Positions 8,592 through 19,523 of a stretch of DNA of 64,000 nt are shown here, piece by piece. This stretch comes from Planctomycetota bacterium (GTDB taxonomy: Bacteria > Planctomycetota > OFTM77): contig JAJDCO010000054.1 in NCBI GenBank assembly GCA_029260795.1, positions 87,255 to 151,254 on the forward strand, in the 5' to 3' direction. The notes beneath the pieces are model-generated. The model had not been told where the DNA came from and searched no databases. It saw only the letters and a program-made list of their open reading frames with translations. The first letter of the stretch is position 1. Every line of letters begins with the position of its first letter. Both the position numbers and the translations under genes were made by a program.

Positions 8592-10103
8592 TCAGGCCGA
8601 GTGCGAATCGCCGTAGCACGAGTCGAGGACGCCTCGCACCGAGAAGTGCTGCGCCGGGTCGAAGCGGAACTGGAGGTGGCGATAGTCGCCGTCTTCCAAT
8701 CGCTCGTAGAGTGGCGCGTACTCTGAATGGCGCGCGATGATGTCCCGGACACCGGCCACTAATCGCTCGACGTCTTCGGCCGTGGAGTACAGCCCGAAGC
8801 TCGCCCGGACCATGCCCTTGCTCTGCTCCGCGATCGCCTCGATCTCGTCGTCGTCAAAGTCGTCGAGGCGACGCTCGAGGTCGAGCGTGATCATGTCCTT
8901 GACGTAGGGATGCGCGCAGAAGCACTCGTTGCGCACGGCGATGTTGTGATAGTCGTTCAAGATGGCGGCCGTGAGTCCGTGCTCGATGCCTTCGATGTTG
9001 AAGGTCACGCAGCCGACTCGCTCGACGGCGTTCGGGCAGATGACTCCGTAGACCGTCACCTCGGGCATCGCCTCCAGCGCGTCGATCGTCTGCCGAATCA
9101 GAAGGTCCTCTTCCTCTTGGAGCAGCTTCATCCCGATCCGATCGAGAACCTCCAGGGAAGCAGCGAGCTCGATCGCTCCGACGATGTCCGGTGTGCCGGC
9201 CTCCTCGCGCTCGGGAAGGGCCTGGGTCATCACGTAGTTGTCGATGAAGACGTGGTCGACGATTCCGCCGCCCATCTCACAAGGCTCGACTCCATCGAAG
9301 AGGCTGCGGCGCGTCACCAGCACACCGGGTGATCCGGGCGCGTAGATCTTGTGACCCGAGAAGCAGAGAAGATCGATCTCCTTCTCGGGCGCATCCGGAA
9401 ACGACATCTGCATCGGAATGTGAGCGGCCATCTGCGCGGCGTCGATCATGCACAGGGTGTCGTACTGATGGGCGAGCTCGGCGATCCTCTCGACCGGATT
9501 GACGATGCCCGTGACGTTCGAGACGCCGGTGGCGGTCACGTAGGCCACGCGTCCCTGATGCTCCTGGAGCGCCTTCTCGAGCTGATCGAGATCGAGACAC
9601 CCGGTGCGCCAACCGTCGAGCTTCGAGCCGACGTGGACGACCTTGCCGAAGTGGGCGCGGTGGGGAAGATCGTTGGCGTGGTGCTCCATCATCGTCGTGA
9701 TCACCACGTCCCGTTCGGGGAACTGCCGCGAGAGCGTGCGTGCGACGCGATTGAAGCCCGCCGTCGCGCCGCTGCCCAGGAAGATCGCTGCGAACTCTTT
9801 GGGATCGGCGCGGACGAACTCGAGCACCTTCTCATGGGCCCAGTGGTAGGACTCGGTCGAGAGCTTGGCCCCGAAATGCAGCAGGCTGTGGGTGTTCGAG
9901 TAGTGCGGCAAGAAGGCCTGCGCCACGCGCTCGACCGCGGCCAACTTGAGCGTCGTCGCCGTGCTGTCCAAGTAGACGCGACGCGACTCGCGACCGTCGG
10001 CGAGGCGGTATCGTGTTTCGAGGCCGACCACGTCTCGGCGCACGCGTTCGAGCAGCGAGCGGCCTCGCAGAGAGACCTGCACCGAGCCTGAAGAGATGCT
10101 CAT
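8592..10103 (-). CDS. Cysteine desulfurase-like class V aminotransferase
   Basis: 503 aa from ATG 10103. A PLP fold-type I enzyme: FLGSGATAGFNRVA (phosphate site, about 109-122), TTMMEHHANDLP (H stacking on PLP), IDAAQMAAH (Asp 221) and FSGHKIYAPGSPGVL (PLP-binding Lys 252). Near residue 396, RNECFCAHP matches the SufS/Csd segment that holds the persulfide-forming Cys. Together with adjacent tusA this supports sulfur abstraction from cysteine. It is about 100 residues longer than IscS or SufS, with a longer C-terminal segment (FDDDEIEAIAEQSKGM onwards). No scaffold (iscU/sufU) is adjacent. Alternative: another group V lyase with a different substrate. Confidence 0.8.
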   Translation of the reverse strand: MSISSGSVQVSLRGRSLLERVRRDVVGLETRYRLADGRESRRVYLDSTATTLKLAAVERVAQAFLPHYSNTHSLLHFGAKLSTESYHWAHEKVLEFVRADPKEFAAIFLGSGATAGFNRVARTLSRQFPERDVVITTMMEHHANDLPHRAHFGKVVHVGSKLDGWRTGCLDLDQLEKALQEHQGRVAYVTATGVSNVTGIVNPVERIAELAHQYDTLCMIDAAQMAAHIPMQMSFPDAPEKEIDLLCFSGHKIYAPGSPGVLVTRRSLFDGVEPCEMGGGIVDHVFIDNYVMTQALPEREEAGTPDIVGAIELAASLEVLDRIGMKLLQEEEDLLIRQTIDALEAMPEVTVYGVICPNAVERVGCVTFNIEGIEHGLTAAILNDYHNIAVRNECFCAHPYVKDMITLDLERRLDDFDDDEIEAIAEQSKGMVRASFGLYSTAEDVERLVAGVRDIIARHSEYAPLYERLEDGDYRHLQFRFDPAQHFSVRGVLDSCYGDSHSA

Positions 10104-10329
10104 CGATGTCCGATCCTTGCCATCGCGCCCGACGGCGCCATGCGGCATCGCCGGTCACAAGTCCTTGTAGTGAAGGGTATACGGAGGCCAGCATGCTACC
10201 ACGGCCGAGCGGCTGGACGCAACGCGAGCCGCGGGTCGGGCCCCACATTGTGCCCCAACGACGCGGCCAGCGGGAGAGGCGAGTCGAGCGCGTGGGGACC
10301 GGGCCGGCGAGCTTGCCAGTGGGTTGGTG

Positions 10330-10570
10330 GTGCTCTGCCGGCCCTCCGGCCCTCCGGGCCTCGAGAATCGCGTCTCGCAGGGGAGGCATGATCATTTGAT
10401 GGCGTCCGCTCCCCGAGGCTCACGCCTCGGGCTGAGAACTACCGGCCCACCGGGCCTCGAAGGAACGCGTGCGACCGAGCCCGGCGAAGACCCAACGCAA
10501 CACAGATCGCCAACGCCCAGCCCCGAGGTACGAGGGGCGAAAGACCAAAGCCCGAGGCGCAAGCCCCGGG
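10330..10570. repeat. REP-like palindromes in the 590-nt gap 10104-10692
   Basis: No gene is seen in this gap. It holds several palindromic units: CCCGAGGC/GCCTCGGG (10412-10419 and 10424-10431, loop TCAC); GCCCCGAGGTACGAGGGGC (10520-10538), which recurs inverted with one change at 16387-16405; and GGCGCAAGCCCCGGGG (10556-10571), related to GGCGAAGCCCCGGG at 16141 and 16325. CCGGGCCTCGA occurs at both 10357 and 10450. The resemblance to the block beside the transposase at 15151-15605 suggests one dispersed REP-type family. Confidence 0.6.
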
Positions 10571-10692
10571 GAAGCTTCACGACCGCTCCGAGCGCGTTGA
10601 GTGTTCCCCGTCACTCGCGAGCGCTTCCTCCGGGTCGGTGACGGTGATAGCCTGGCCGCAGGTTTCTTCGACTTCCTCAGGCCGAGGCCAGC

Positions 10693-13689
<2,997 letters not shown>

Positions 13690-13690
13690 T

Positions 13691-15127
13691 ATGAAACCCA
13701 CTCCTCACTCATCCCCCATCGATCGCCGGACGGCCTTGTGGCGTCTGGGCGGCGGCTTGGGCGGCATCGCGCTCGCCAGCTTGTTGAACGAGGAGATCGG
13801 GGCTGCTCCGTCGCCCCGCCGGTCCTTTGAAGGCCTGCATCACCCCGCCCGAGCCAAGCGCGTGGTTCAGCTCTACATGTCGGGCGCGGCGAGCCAGTGC
13901 GATACGTTCGACTACAAGCCACGGTTGATCGAGCGGCATGGCCAGCCCTTCGATCCCGGTGGTGAGGTCGAGCTGTTTCAGAGCTCACCCGGGGCTTGCT
14001 TCCAGAGCCCTTGGCCGTGGCGTCAGTACGGCGAGTGCGGCAAGTGGATCAGCGGTCTGGTGCCCCACCTGGCGCAGTGCGTCGACCGCATTGCGTTCGT
14101 GCATTCGATGACGTCCCGCTCGAACGTGCACGGCCCGGCGACCTTTCTTCAGGCCTGCGGATTCCAACGCCCCGGCTTCCCGTCCATGGGCGCTTGGATC
14201 TCCTACGGCCTCGGGCGCCTGACGGACGACCTGCCGACCTTCGTCGTGCTGCCTGATGCGCGCGGCTTCGCGCCCAACGGTCCGGCCAACTGGTCGGCCG
14301 GCTTCCTCCCCGCACAGAATCAAGGCACGATGATTCGTCCGGACCGAGCCGAGCCCATCGTCGACCTCTTTCCGCCCGAGCATGCGTCGAGCTCGCCCAA
14401 CGACGAGGCGGAAGGCCGCGCGCTGTTGGCCGCGCTGAACGAGCGGCACCGGGCCGAGCGGCCCGGCGACTCGCGGCTCGCCGCTCGCATCGAAGCCTAT
14501 GAGATGGCGGCCCGTCTGCAGGTCAGTGCTCCCGATGTGCTCGACCTGTCAGGGGAGTCGGCGGCGACGCGCGCGCTCTACGGAGTTGATGATCCAGTGA
14601 CGGCCGACTTCGGTCGTCGTTGCTTGATCACGCGGCGACTGCTCGAGCGGGGCGTGCGCTTCGTCCAGGTGTGGAGTGGTGCCGACAACGGCTTCCCCCG
14701 CCGCAACTGGGACAGCCACGAGGACCTCGAGCGCGATCACGGACAGATGGCGCGCGAGATGGACCGCCCGGCCGCGGCCTTGCTGCTCGATCTCGAAGCG
14801 CGCGGCCTCCTCGACGATACGATCGTGCTCTGGACGACCGAGTTCGGACGCATGCCGTGCAGCCAAGGATCCCTGGGCCGCGATCACAACCCGTTCGGCT
14901 TCACCAACTGGCTCGCCGGCGGCGGCATTCGCGGCGGCGTGAGCTATGGCGCGACCGATGAGTGGTCCTACCGAGCCGTCGAGAATCCGATCGAGTGCTA
15001 CGACGTGCACGCCACGATCCTGCATCTTCTCGGCATCGACCACCAACGCCTCACCGTCCGCCAGGACGGCATCGATCGCCGCCTGACCGACGTCCACGGT
15101 CACGTGATCCGCGAGGTCCTCGCCTGA
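13691..15127 (+). CDS. DUF1501 exported protein (sulfatase/alkaline phosphatase-like fold)
   Basis: 478 aa. ATG 13691 begins one base after the upstream TGA; an earlier ATG at 13667, inside the previous gene, would add 8 residues. A Tat-like signal is visible: DRRTALWRLGGGLGGIALASLL. The body carries DUF1501 landmarks: KRVVQLYMSGAASQCDTFDYKP near the start, HSMTSRSNVHGPA, RFVQVWSGADN, NWDSHEDLERDHGQMAREMD and WTTEFGRMPCSQG...GRDHNPFGFT. Conserved Asp and His residues in these motifs probably bind metal as in alkaline phosphatase relatives. It is cotranslated with the DUF1549/DUF1553 cytochrome, and this pair recurs in planctomycetes. Substrate unknown. Confidence 0.9.
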   Translation: MKPTPHSSPIDRRTALWRLGGGLGGIALASLLNEEIGAAPSPRRSFEGLHHPARAKRVVQLYMSGAASQCDTFDYKPRLIERHGQPFDPGGEVELFQSSPGACFQSPWPWRQYGECGKWISGLVPHLAQCVDRIAFVHSMTSRSNVHGPATFLQACGFQRPGFPSMGAWISYGLGRLTDDLPTFVVLPDARGFAPNGPANWSAGFLPAQNQGTMIRPDRAEPIVDLFPPEHASSSPNDEAEGRALLAALNERHRAERPGDSRLAARIEAYEMAARLQVSAPDVLDLSGESAATRALYGVDDPVTADFGRRCLITRRLLERGVRFVQVWSGADNGFPRRNWDSHEDLERDHGQMAREMDRPAAALLLDLEARGLLDDTIVLWTTEFGRMPCSQGSLGRDHNPFGFTNWLAGGGIRGGVSYGATDEWSYRAVENPIECYDVHATILHLLGIDHQRLTVRQDGIDRRLTDVHGHVIREVLA

Positions 15128-15150
15128 GAACGGAGCACCGGCCTCGACCG

Positions 15151-15605
15151 TCAGGTCCAGAGGTAGCGTTCATCGAGCTCGATGTTGTGACGTCGCAAGA
15201 GCGCGCGCAGCTCGTCCTCGAACGACATCACTCGATGATGATCCTCTTGTCGCTCGAGGTAACGCCGAACGCGCTCGACGTTGGACTCGCTGACGGAGAA
15301 GGCCCCATACCCGCCCTGCCAGCGAAAGTCCCGCAAAGGAACGGCCTTTTTCTTGACCCACGACGAGGACTGGGCCTTGACGTGTTGGATGACGTCCATG
15401 AGCGCGTGCTTCTTGGACAGGTCGAAGACGAGATGCGCATGGTCGTCGACTCCACCAATGCCCAACGGCTGGCATTCGCGATCCAGCAGCAGCCCCCCCC
15501 CATGTAGACATGGAGCTCCGAGCGGACCTCACCCGTGATGAGGGGTCGACGATCCTTGGTCGAAAAGACGAGATGGATCACGTTCTTCGATAATGACTGA
15601 GACAT
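15151..15605 (-). pseudogene. REP-associated tyrosine transposase (Y1/IS200-like), frameshifted
   Basis: Two frames together make one Y1-transposase-like protein of about 150 aa. The first (from ATG 15605, with GGGAGG upstream) gives MSQSLSKNVIHLVFSTKDRR and ends in VYMGG. The second carries the metal-binding GGVDDHAHLVF and the catalytic-Tyr helix VERVRRYLERQEDHHR, then SFEDELRALL. They join at a run of nine G (15501-15493, minus strand); ten G would restore one frame through LLLDRECQPLGIGGV. So this is either a decayed gene, programmed slippage or a sequencing error. IS200-type ends are not seen. The neighbouring palindrome block suggests the RAYT class, single-copy transposases that act on REP sequences. 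Confidence 0.8.
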
Positions 15606-15794
15606 CAGGACCTCCCAGGTAGTAGCCGCCCCTGGGATGACAGTCGTGTCTCGTCACCGTTGGTTACGGAATCCTCGACGTTTTTCGATCGCCGAAAGCG
15701 TCCTTTCAGGACCTGGAGTTTGGCCATTTGGCTGGGGCCTTCGGTGTCTAGGTGCAGGGCGAATGCGGGCTCTGGGCGTTAGGCAGCGGCCCGG

Positions 15795-15821
15795 GGCCTG
15801 TAAGGCCTGGCCTTACAGGCC
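15795..15821. repeat. 13-bp perfect inverted repeat
   Basis: GGCCTGTAAGGCC (15795-15807) and GGCCTTACAGGCC (15809-15821) are exact reverse complements separated by one T. Each arm itself contains an inner GGCC palindrome. It could form a cruciform, or a transcript hairpin after rearranging the tip. No T-tract follows. Confidence 0.85.
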
Positions 15822-15990
15822 TCGCAACCGTCTCGGCGAAGCCGTCCTGTTCGTCGACAGACCAAGACGTGTCGAGCTCGTCAGTCGAATCCGATGAAGA
15901 CGCCGACGCCCGAATGAATCGACCGCCCGCCGACTCACGACGAACACGTCGACGCACAAGCACCGGCCCATCGACGCCAAACGCCGTGCA

Positions 15991-16025
15991 CGTACGTCGA
16001 TCACGTACGATCACGTACGATCACG
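15991..16025. repeat. 10-bp tandem repeat
   Basis: The unit TCACGTACGA occurs at 16001-16010 and 16011-16020, with partial copies before (CGTACGTCGA) and after (TCACGACGG). The unit contains the palindrome ACGT/GTAC, so the run is dense in short dyads. Confidence 0.8.
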
Positions 16026-16074
16026 ACGGTTCCCAAACGTCGGATCCCCGCATTACGCTCCGGCGAACGACGCA

Positions 16075-16154
16075 CGAAGAACACGACGACGCTTGAACGC
16101 CGTGCGCGAGGCCTGCAAGGCCGGACTTCGAACAGCCCGGGGCGAAGCCCCGGG
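16075..16154 (+). repeat. 80-bp direct repeat, copy 1
   Basis: Aligns with 16259-16338 over 80 bases with 5 differences by eye. The unit contains GCGAGGCCTGCAAGGCCGG and ends in the palindrome CCCGGGGC-GAA-GCCCCGGG (16136-16154), a REP-like hairpin with an 8-bp stem. Confidence 0.85.
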
Positions 16155-16258
16155 AATCGAGGTGCAATGCCCTCGATCCGCCTTCGACACCGGACAGCCG
16201 AGCCCTGAAAGGGCTCCTTCGACGTCGTTCAACACGTGTCGCCTCGGCCTGCGGCGTA

Positions 16259-16338
16259 CGACGAACACGACGACGCCCGAACGCCGTGCGCGAGGCCTGC
16301 AAGGCCGGACTTCGAAGAGCCCCGGGCGAAGCCCCGGG
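16259..16338 (+). repeat. 80-bp direct repeat, copy 2
   Basis: Second copy of the unit at 16075-16154. Its 3' end runs straight into a 12-bp tandem array. The 104 bp between the copies are unrelated to the unit. Confidence 0.85.
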
Positions 16339-16368
16339 CGAAGCCCTGGGCGAAGCCCTGGGCGTTGC
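16321..16368 (+). repeat. 12-bp tandem array, four units
   Basis: CCCGGGCGAAGC (16321, 16333), CCTGGGCGAAGC (16345) and CCTGGGCGTTGC (16357). The unit equals the terminal hairpin half of the 80-bp repeat, so it looks like local expansion of a REP-like stem. Confidence 0.85.
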
Positions 16369-16386
16369 CGCGGCCTTGGAGCTGCC

Positions 16387-16405
16387 GCCCCTCGTTCCTC
16401 GGGGC
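16387..16405 (-). repeat. REP-like palindrome, inverted copy of the unit at 10520-10538
   Basis: GCCCCTCGTTCCTCGGGGC is, on the minus strand, GCCCCGAGGAACGAGGGGC, one base different from 10520-10538. Flanking CC and G also match. A half copy lies at about 16590-16605. Confidence 0.7.
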
Positions 16406-16614
16406 TCGGGAATGGTGTTGCCGGCGCGTTGCCCGCTGCCTGGGCGTTGCAACCAAGCGTGCCCCACCGCACCTTCAAGACTTGAACGTTGAACGTCGGA
16501 CTTCAGCGTTGAACGTTGGTCCAGTGCCTCCAGGAGCCGCGCAGCATGGTTCCCGGGGGGGGGGTCGCCTCGGGCATGGAACTGTCGCTTCCTCGGGGCT
16601 CGGGGATTACTCCG

Positions 16615-19398
16615 TCAGTTCTTCAGCCGCTCGAGCACGGCTTCGGCATTGCGCTGAAGTCGCTGCCGCGTCTCTCGGAGCCAGAAGCGCAGCTCCTCCT
16701 TGAGCGGCGGTTCGAGTGCCTCGAGCTGCTCGATGAAGTCGATCGCTCTCGACTCATCGCGGTCGTCCGCCACGAAGCGTACGTAGTTCAGCCGGCTCGG
16801 AGTCTCATCGGGTTCCGCCACCAGCCAGTCATCCAGCATTTGCCTCGCCAGCCGATGATCGTGCGTCATGAGCCACGCGAACTGGCTCATGAACGCCATG
16901 AAGGGACGCGGCCAAGGCGCGACCTCGTGCCAGTCGCGGAGTCGAAGGCGTAATTCCGCCTTCAGCGCATCCTTCTCGGCTTCGAACTTCGATCCGATGA
17001 CCTGCTGAGTCAGGTACGTGATCAGCCGTTCGTGGGCGACCGTCTGAAAGCCGCGGAAGATGCTGCGAGCCTCGACCGCCCGGCGGGCCGAAGCGATCGC
17101 TTGACGCGGATGCCCGCCCATGTCTTCGGACTGAGCCAGCAGGACGAAGATGACTCCGTCGGGGTGAATCTCGACCGCCTGCCGGAATGACTGGGCCGCC
17201 TCCTCCCATTTCCCTCTTCCCATCGACCCAAGGAATTGAGCCTGCAACGTCGCTCGGAGTCCCGCCACGACATGGCTGAGCAAACGAGGCATGAATTGTG
17301 GCAGAGGCATGATGAGTCGGGCATTGGGGTCGTTCTGAGTCCGTTCCAAGCTCGCACTGATGCTCATGACTTCGAGCACCAACATCGGAATCAGATTCGG
17401 CTGATCGATCCAAGAAGGCAGGTCGCTCAGCCTCGAGTAGCTCTGGAACAAGCCCCGAAAGGTCTGGCGCGTCTCCTCGGCGATCTGGGGGACCGAATTC
17501 AGGAAGGCATCCGCTGCCTCGACGTCGCCCCGCAGGGCGGCCGCCAAAGCGGACAAGACCCTCTCACCCGGATCGGCCGGGTAGAGCGCGTGGAAGACCG
17601 CGAGCTGGGTCTCCGCTTCATCGAAGCGGCCCGACAACGTCAAGTAGAAGGCGAGCAGCTCGTTGGCACGAACGTGGGCGGGCTCGAGCTCGACGGCCTC
17701 CTGCAGCCATCGAACCACCTCGGTCGAGCTCTCCGCCAGGAGCGCCGCCGCATACGCCCGGTCCGCCGCATCGAGCTCGCCACTCTCGAAGGCCGATCGC
17801 ACGAGCGCCAGTCCGCGCTCATCGCGCAGCGATCCCGCCAGCAAGAGGTCCCCTCTCCAAAGCTGCGCGGCGACCCTCACCGGCGGGTCGAGATCTTCAT
17901 GCTGCTCCAGTCGGTCGAGCTCGGAGAACGCCTCACCGGCTCGATTGAGAGCGATGAACGCTCGTACGCGCTCGAGTCGTAGCTCGGGCGCATGCAGGGG
18001 ATCGAACCCGAGTGCCTTCTCACTGGATTGAAGATTGGCTTCCCAAAAACCGCCGCGCGCCGCGATCAGCGCCGAAGACGTCAGAGCATCTTCAGCCTCT
18101 CTCCGTGCGAGATCCGCTACCGTGGCAGCGGCTCGCGCGTCTTCTTCCGCCTTCCTCGCTCCCTGGGAAGCCAAGCGCTCGTCCTGCTCAGCCACTCGAG
18201 CCTGACGGGCCGATCGGAGGGACACGATCGTGGCGACGATCAAGGTCACCATCACCACCGCGCTCGCGCCGACCAGCACTCGATGTCGCCGGGCGAACTT
18301 GCGGACGACGTACCACGTACTCGCCGGCCGCGCTTCGATCGGCTCGTGGCCCAGGTGTCGTTGAACATCGGCCGCCAACTCGGAGACCGAGCCATAGCGT
18401 CGGGCCTTGTCCTTGGCGAGCGCCGTACTCACGATCGTCTCGAGATCACCGGCCAGGCCTCGATCGAGGCTGCCGAGGCGGCAAGGCTCGTCCTCTCGAA
18501 TGATGCGGACTCGCTCGAGAGTTGACCGGCCCTCCAAATCGTAGGGCGAGCGCCCGGCCAGGAGCTCAAAGAGCACGACACCCAACGAGTAGACGTCCGT
18601 TCGTGTGTCGAGCAGCGACGGATCGCCACCGAGCTGCTCGGGGCTCATGTAGGCCAGCGTCCCCGGAGTCTGCCCCAGCTCGGTGCCGGTCTCCGTGTCG
18701 CCTGCCTCCCGCTCGGTGGCACGGGCAATGCCGAAGTCGAGCACCTTGGGAGCCCCGAACGCATCCACCAGGATGTTGCTGGGCTTGAGGTCGCGGTGGA
18801 TCACCCCCTGCTGGTGCGCGAAGTGAACGGCCTCGCAGATCTTGACGAACAGCTCGAGCTTCGCTTCCACCGAGAGCCGCCGATCGCTCGCGTGCTCGAG
18901 GAGAGGCGAGCCCTCGACCAGCTCCATCGCAAAGAACGGAATCGACTCGCCCGATGCCAACTCCGTCGAGCCGGCCTCATGAATCTGGGCAATCCCGGGA
19001 TGCCGGAGTCGACCCAGGACGGCAACCTCGTAGTCGAATCGGCGACGGACCTCGGGTGAGTCGAGACGGCCGCGAATCACCTTCAGCGCGACCGCGCGTT
19101 GCGGGCTCTCTTGCTCGGCTCGGTAGACGACTCCCATGCCGCCTCGGCCGAGCTCGTCCAGGATGCGGTAGTCACCCAGGCGTTCGGGGAGAGGGGCCGG
19201 TGCAGTGGTCGAAGGATTGCCGAACAGCAACGCGCTACTCGCGAGCGACTCGTCGCGCTCCTTCCGTGCTCGCAGCTCGACATCGAGCTCGGGATGACGC
19301 GCTAGCAGGTCGACGAACGTCTCTTCCGGCTCAGCGACGCGCCATGCTTCGAAGAGATCGTGCGCCCGCTTCTCGTTGGGTTCATTCATCGTTGCCAT
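16615..19398 (-). CDS. Transmembrane Ser/Thr protein kinase with TPR-like C-terminal region
   Basis: 927 aa from ATG 19398 (a second ATG at 19389 is possible; no clear Shine-Dalgarno). Kinase domain about 77-345: GRGGMGVVYRAE glycine loop, VALK (Lys 106), HRDLKPSN (Asp 203), DFG (Asp 221), TLAYMSPEQ and DVYSLGVVLFELL, so all catalytic residues are present. One membrane helix (about 374-394, VLVGASAVVMVTLIVAT) follows, then an Ala/Arg-rich coiled coil and an extracytoplasmic region of about 450 residues of paired helices resembling TPRs (for example LLAFYLTLSGRFDEAETQL). The N-terminal 70 residues precede the kinase on the cytoplasmic side. This Hanks-type receptor layout is common in planctomycetes. 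Ligand unknown. Confidence 0.9.
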   Translation of the reverse strand: MATMNEPNEKRAHDLFEAWRVAEPEETFVDLLARHPELDVELRARKERDESLASSALLFGNPSTTAPAPLPERLGDYRILDELGRGGMGVVYRAEQESPQRAVALKVIRGRLDSPEVRRRFDYEVAVLGRLRHPGIAQIHEAGSTELASGESIPFFAMELVEGSPLLEHASDRRLSVEAKLELFVKICEAVHFAHQQGVIHRDLKPSNILVDAFGAPKVLDFGIARATEREAGDTETGTELGQTPGTLAYMSPEQLGGDPSLLDTRTDVYSLGVVLFELLAGRSPYDLEGRSTLERVRIIREDEPCRLGSLDRGLAGDLETIVSTALAKDKARRYGSVSELAADVQRHLGHEPIEARPASTWYVVRKFARRHRVLVGASAVVMVTLIVATIVSLRSARQARVAEQDERLASQGARKAEEDARAAATVADLARREAEDALTSSALIAARGGFWEANLQSSEKALGFDPLHAPELRLERVRAFIALNRAGEAFSELDRLEQHEDLDPPVRVAAQLWRGDLLLAGSLRDERGLALVRSAFESGELDAADRAYAAALLAESSTEVVRWLQEAVELEPAHVRANELLAFYLTLSGRFDEAETQLAVFHALYPADPGERVLSALAAALRGDVEAADAFLNSVPQIAEETRQTFRGLFQSYSRLSDLPSWIDQPNLIPMLVLEVMSISASLERTQNDPNARLIMPLPQFMPRLLSHVVAGLRATLQAQFLGSMGRGKWEEAAQSFRQAVEIHPDGVIFVLLAQSEDMGGHPRQAIASARRAVEARSIFRGFQTVAHERLITYLTQQVIGSKFEAEKDALKAELRLRLRDWHEVAPWPRPFMAFMSQFAWLMTHDHRLARQMLDDWLVAEPDETPSRLNYVRFVADDRDESRAIDFIEQLEALEPPLKEELRFWLRETRQRLQRNAEAVLERLKN

Positions 19399-19523
19399 CG
19401 GGGCTGAGTTCGATCGGACGGGGAGTGGGAGATTGTACGCTGTCCGATTGCGGCTGTCCTCGCACGCGCACCCGGCGACTGACATCGCGCGGGCCTGCTC
19501 GGATCGTGGCACGCTCTCGCAGA

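Larger units (their letters stand above)
15606..16614. repeat. Gene-free block of palindromes, tandem and direct repeats
   Basis: About 1 kb without a credible gene between the transposase remnant and the kinase gene. It contains a 13-bp palindrome, a 10-bp tandem repeat, two 80-bp direct repeats, a 12-bp tandem repeat, REP-like units (each listed separately), a run of ten G (16555-16564) and near-repeats such as GAACGTTGAACGTCGGACTTCAGCGTTGAACGTT around 16484-16517. TTCCTCGGGGCTCGGG occurs at both 16395 and 16590. A degenerate third copy of the 80-bp unit begins at 15938 (CGACGAACACGTCGACGC). Open frames across it are repetitive and low in complexity. Confidence 0.8.

Noticed and set aside
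15990..16370. CRISPR array
   Set aside because: Repeats are either in direct contact (10 and 12 bp) or present only twice (80 bp) with no evenly sized spacers and no cas genes.
16555..16564. G10 run as a slippage site in a gene
   Set aside because: It lies in the gene-free repeat block and in no credible reading frame.
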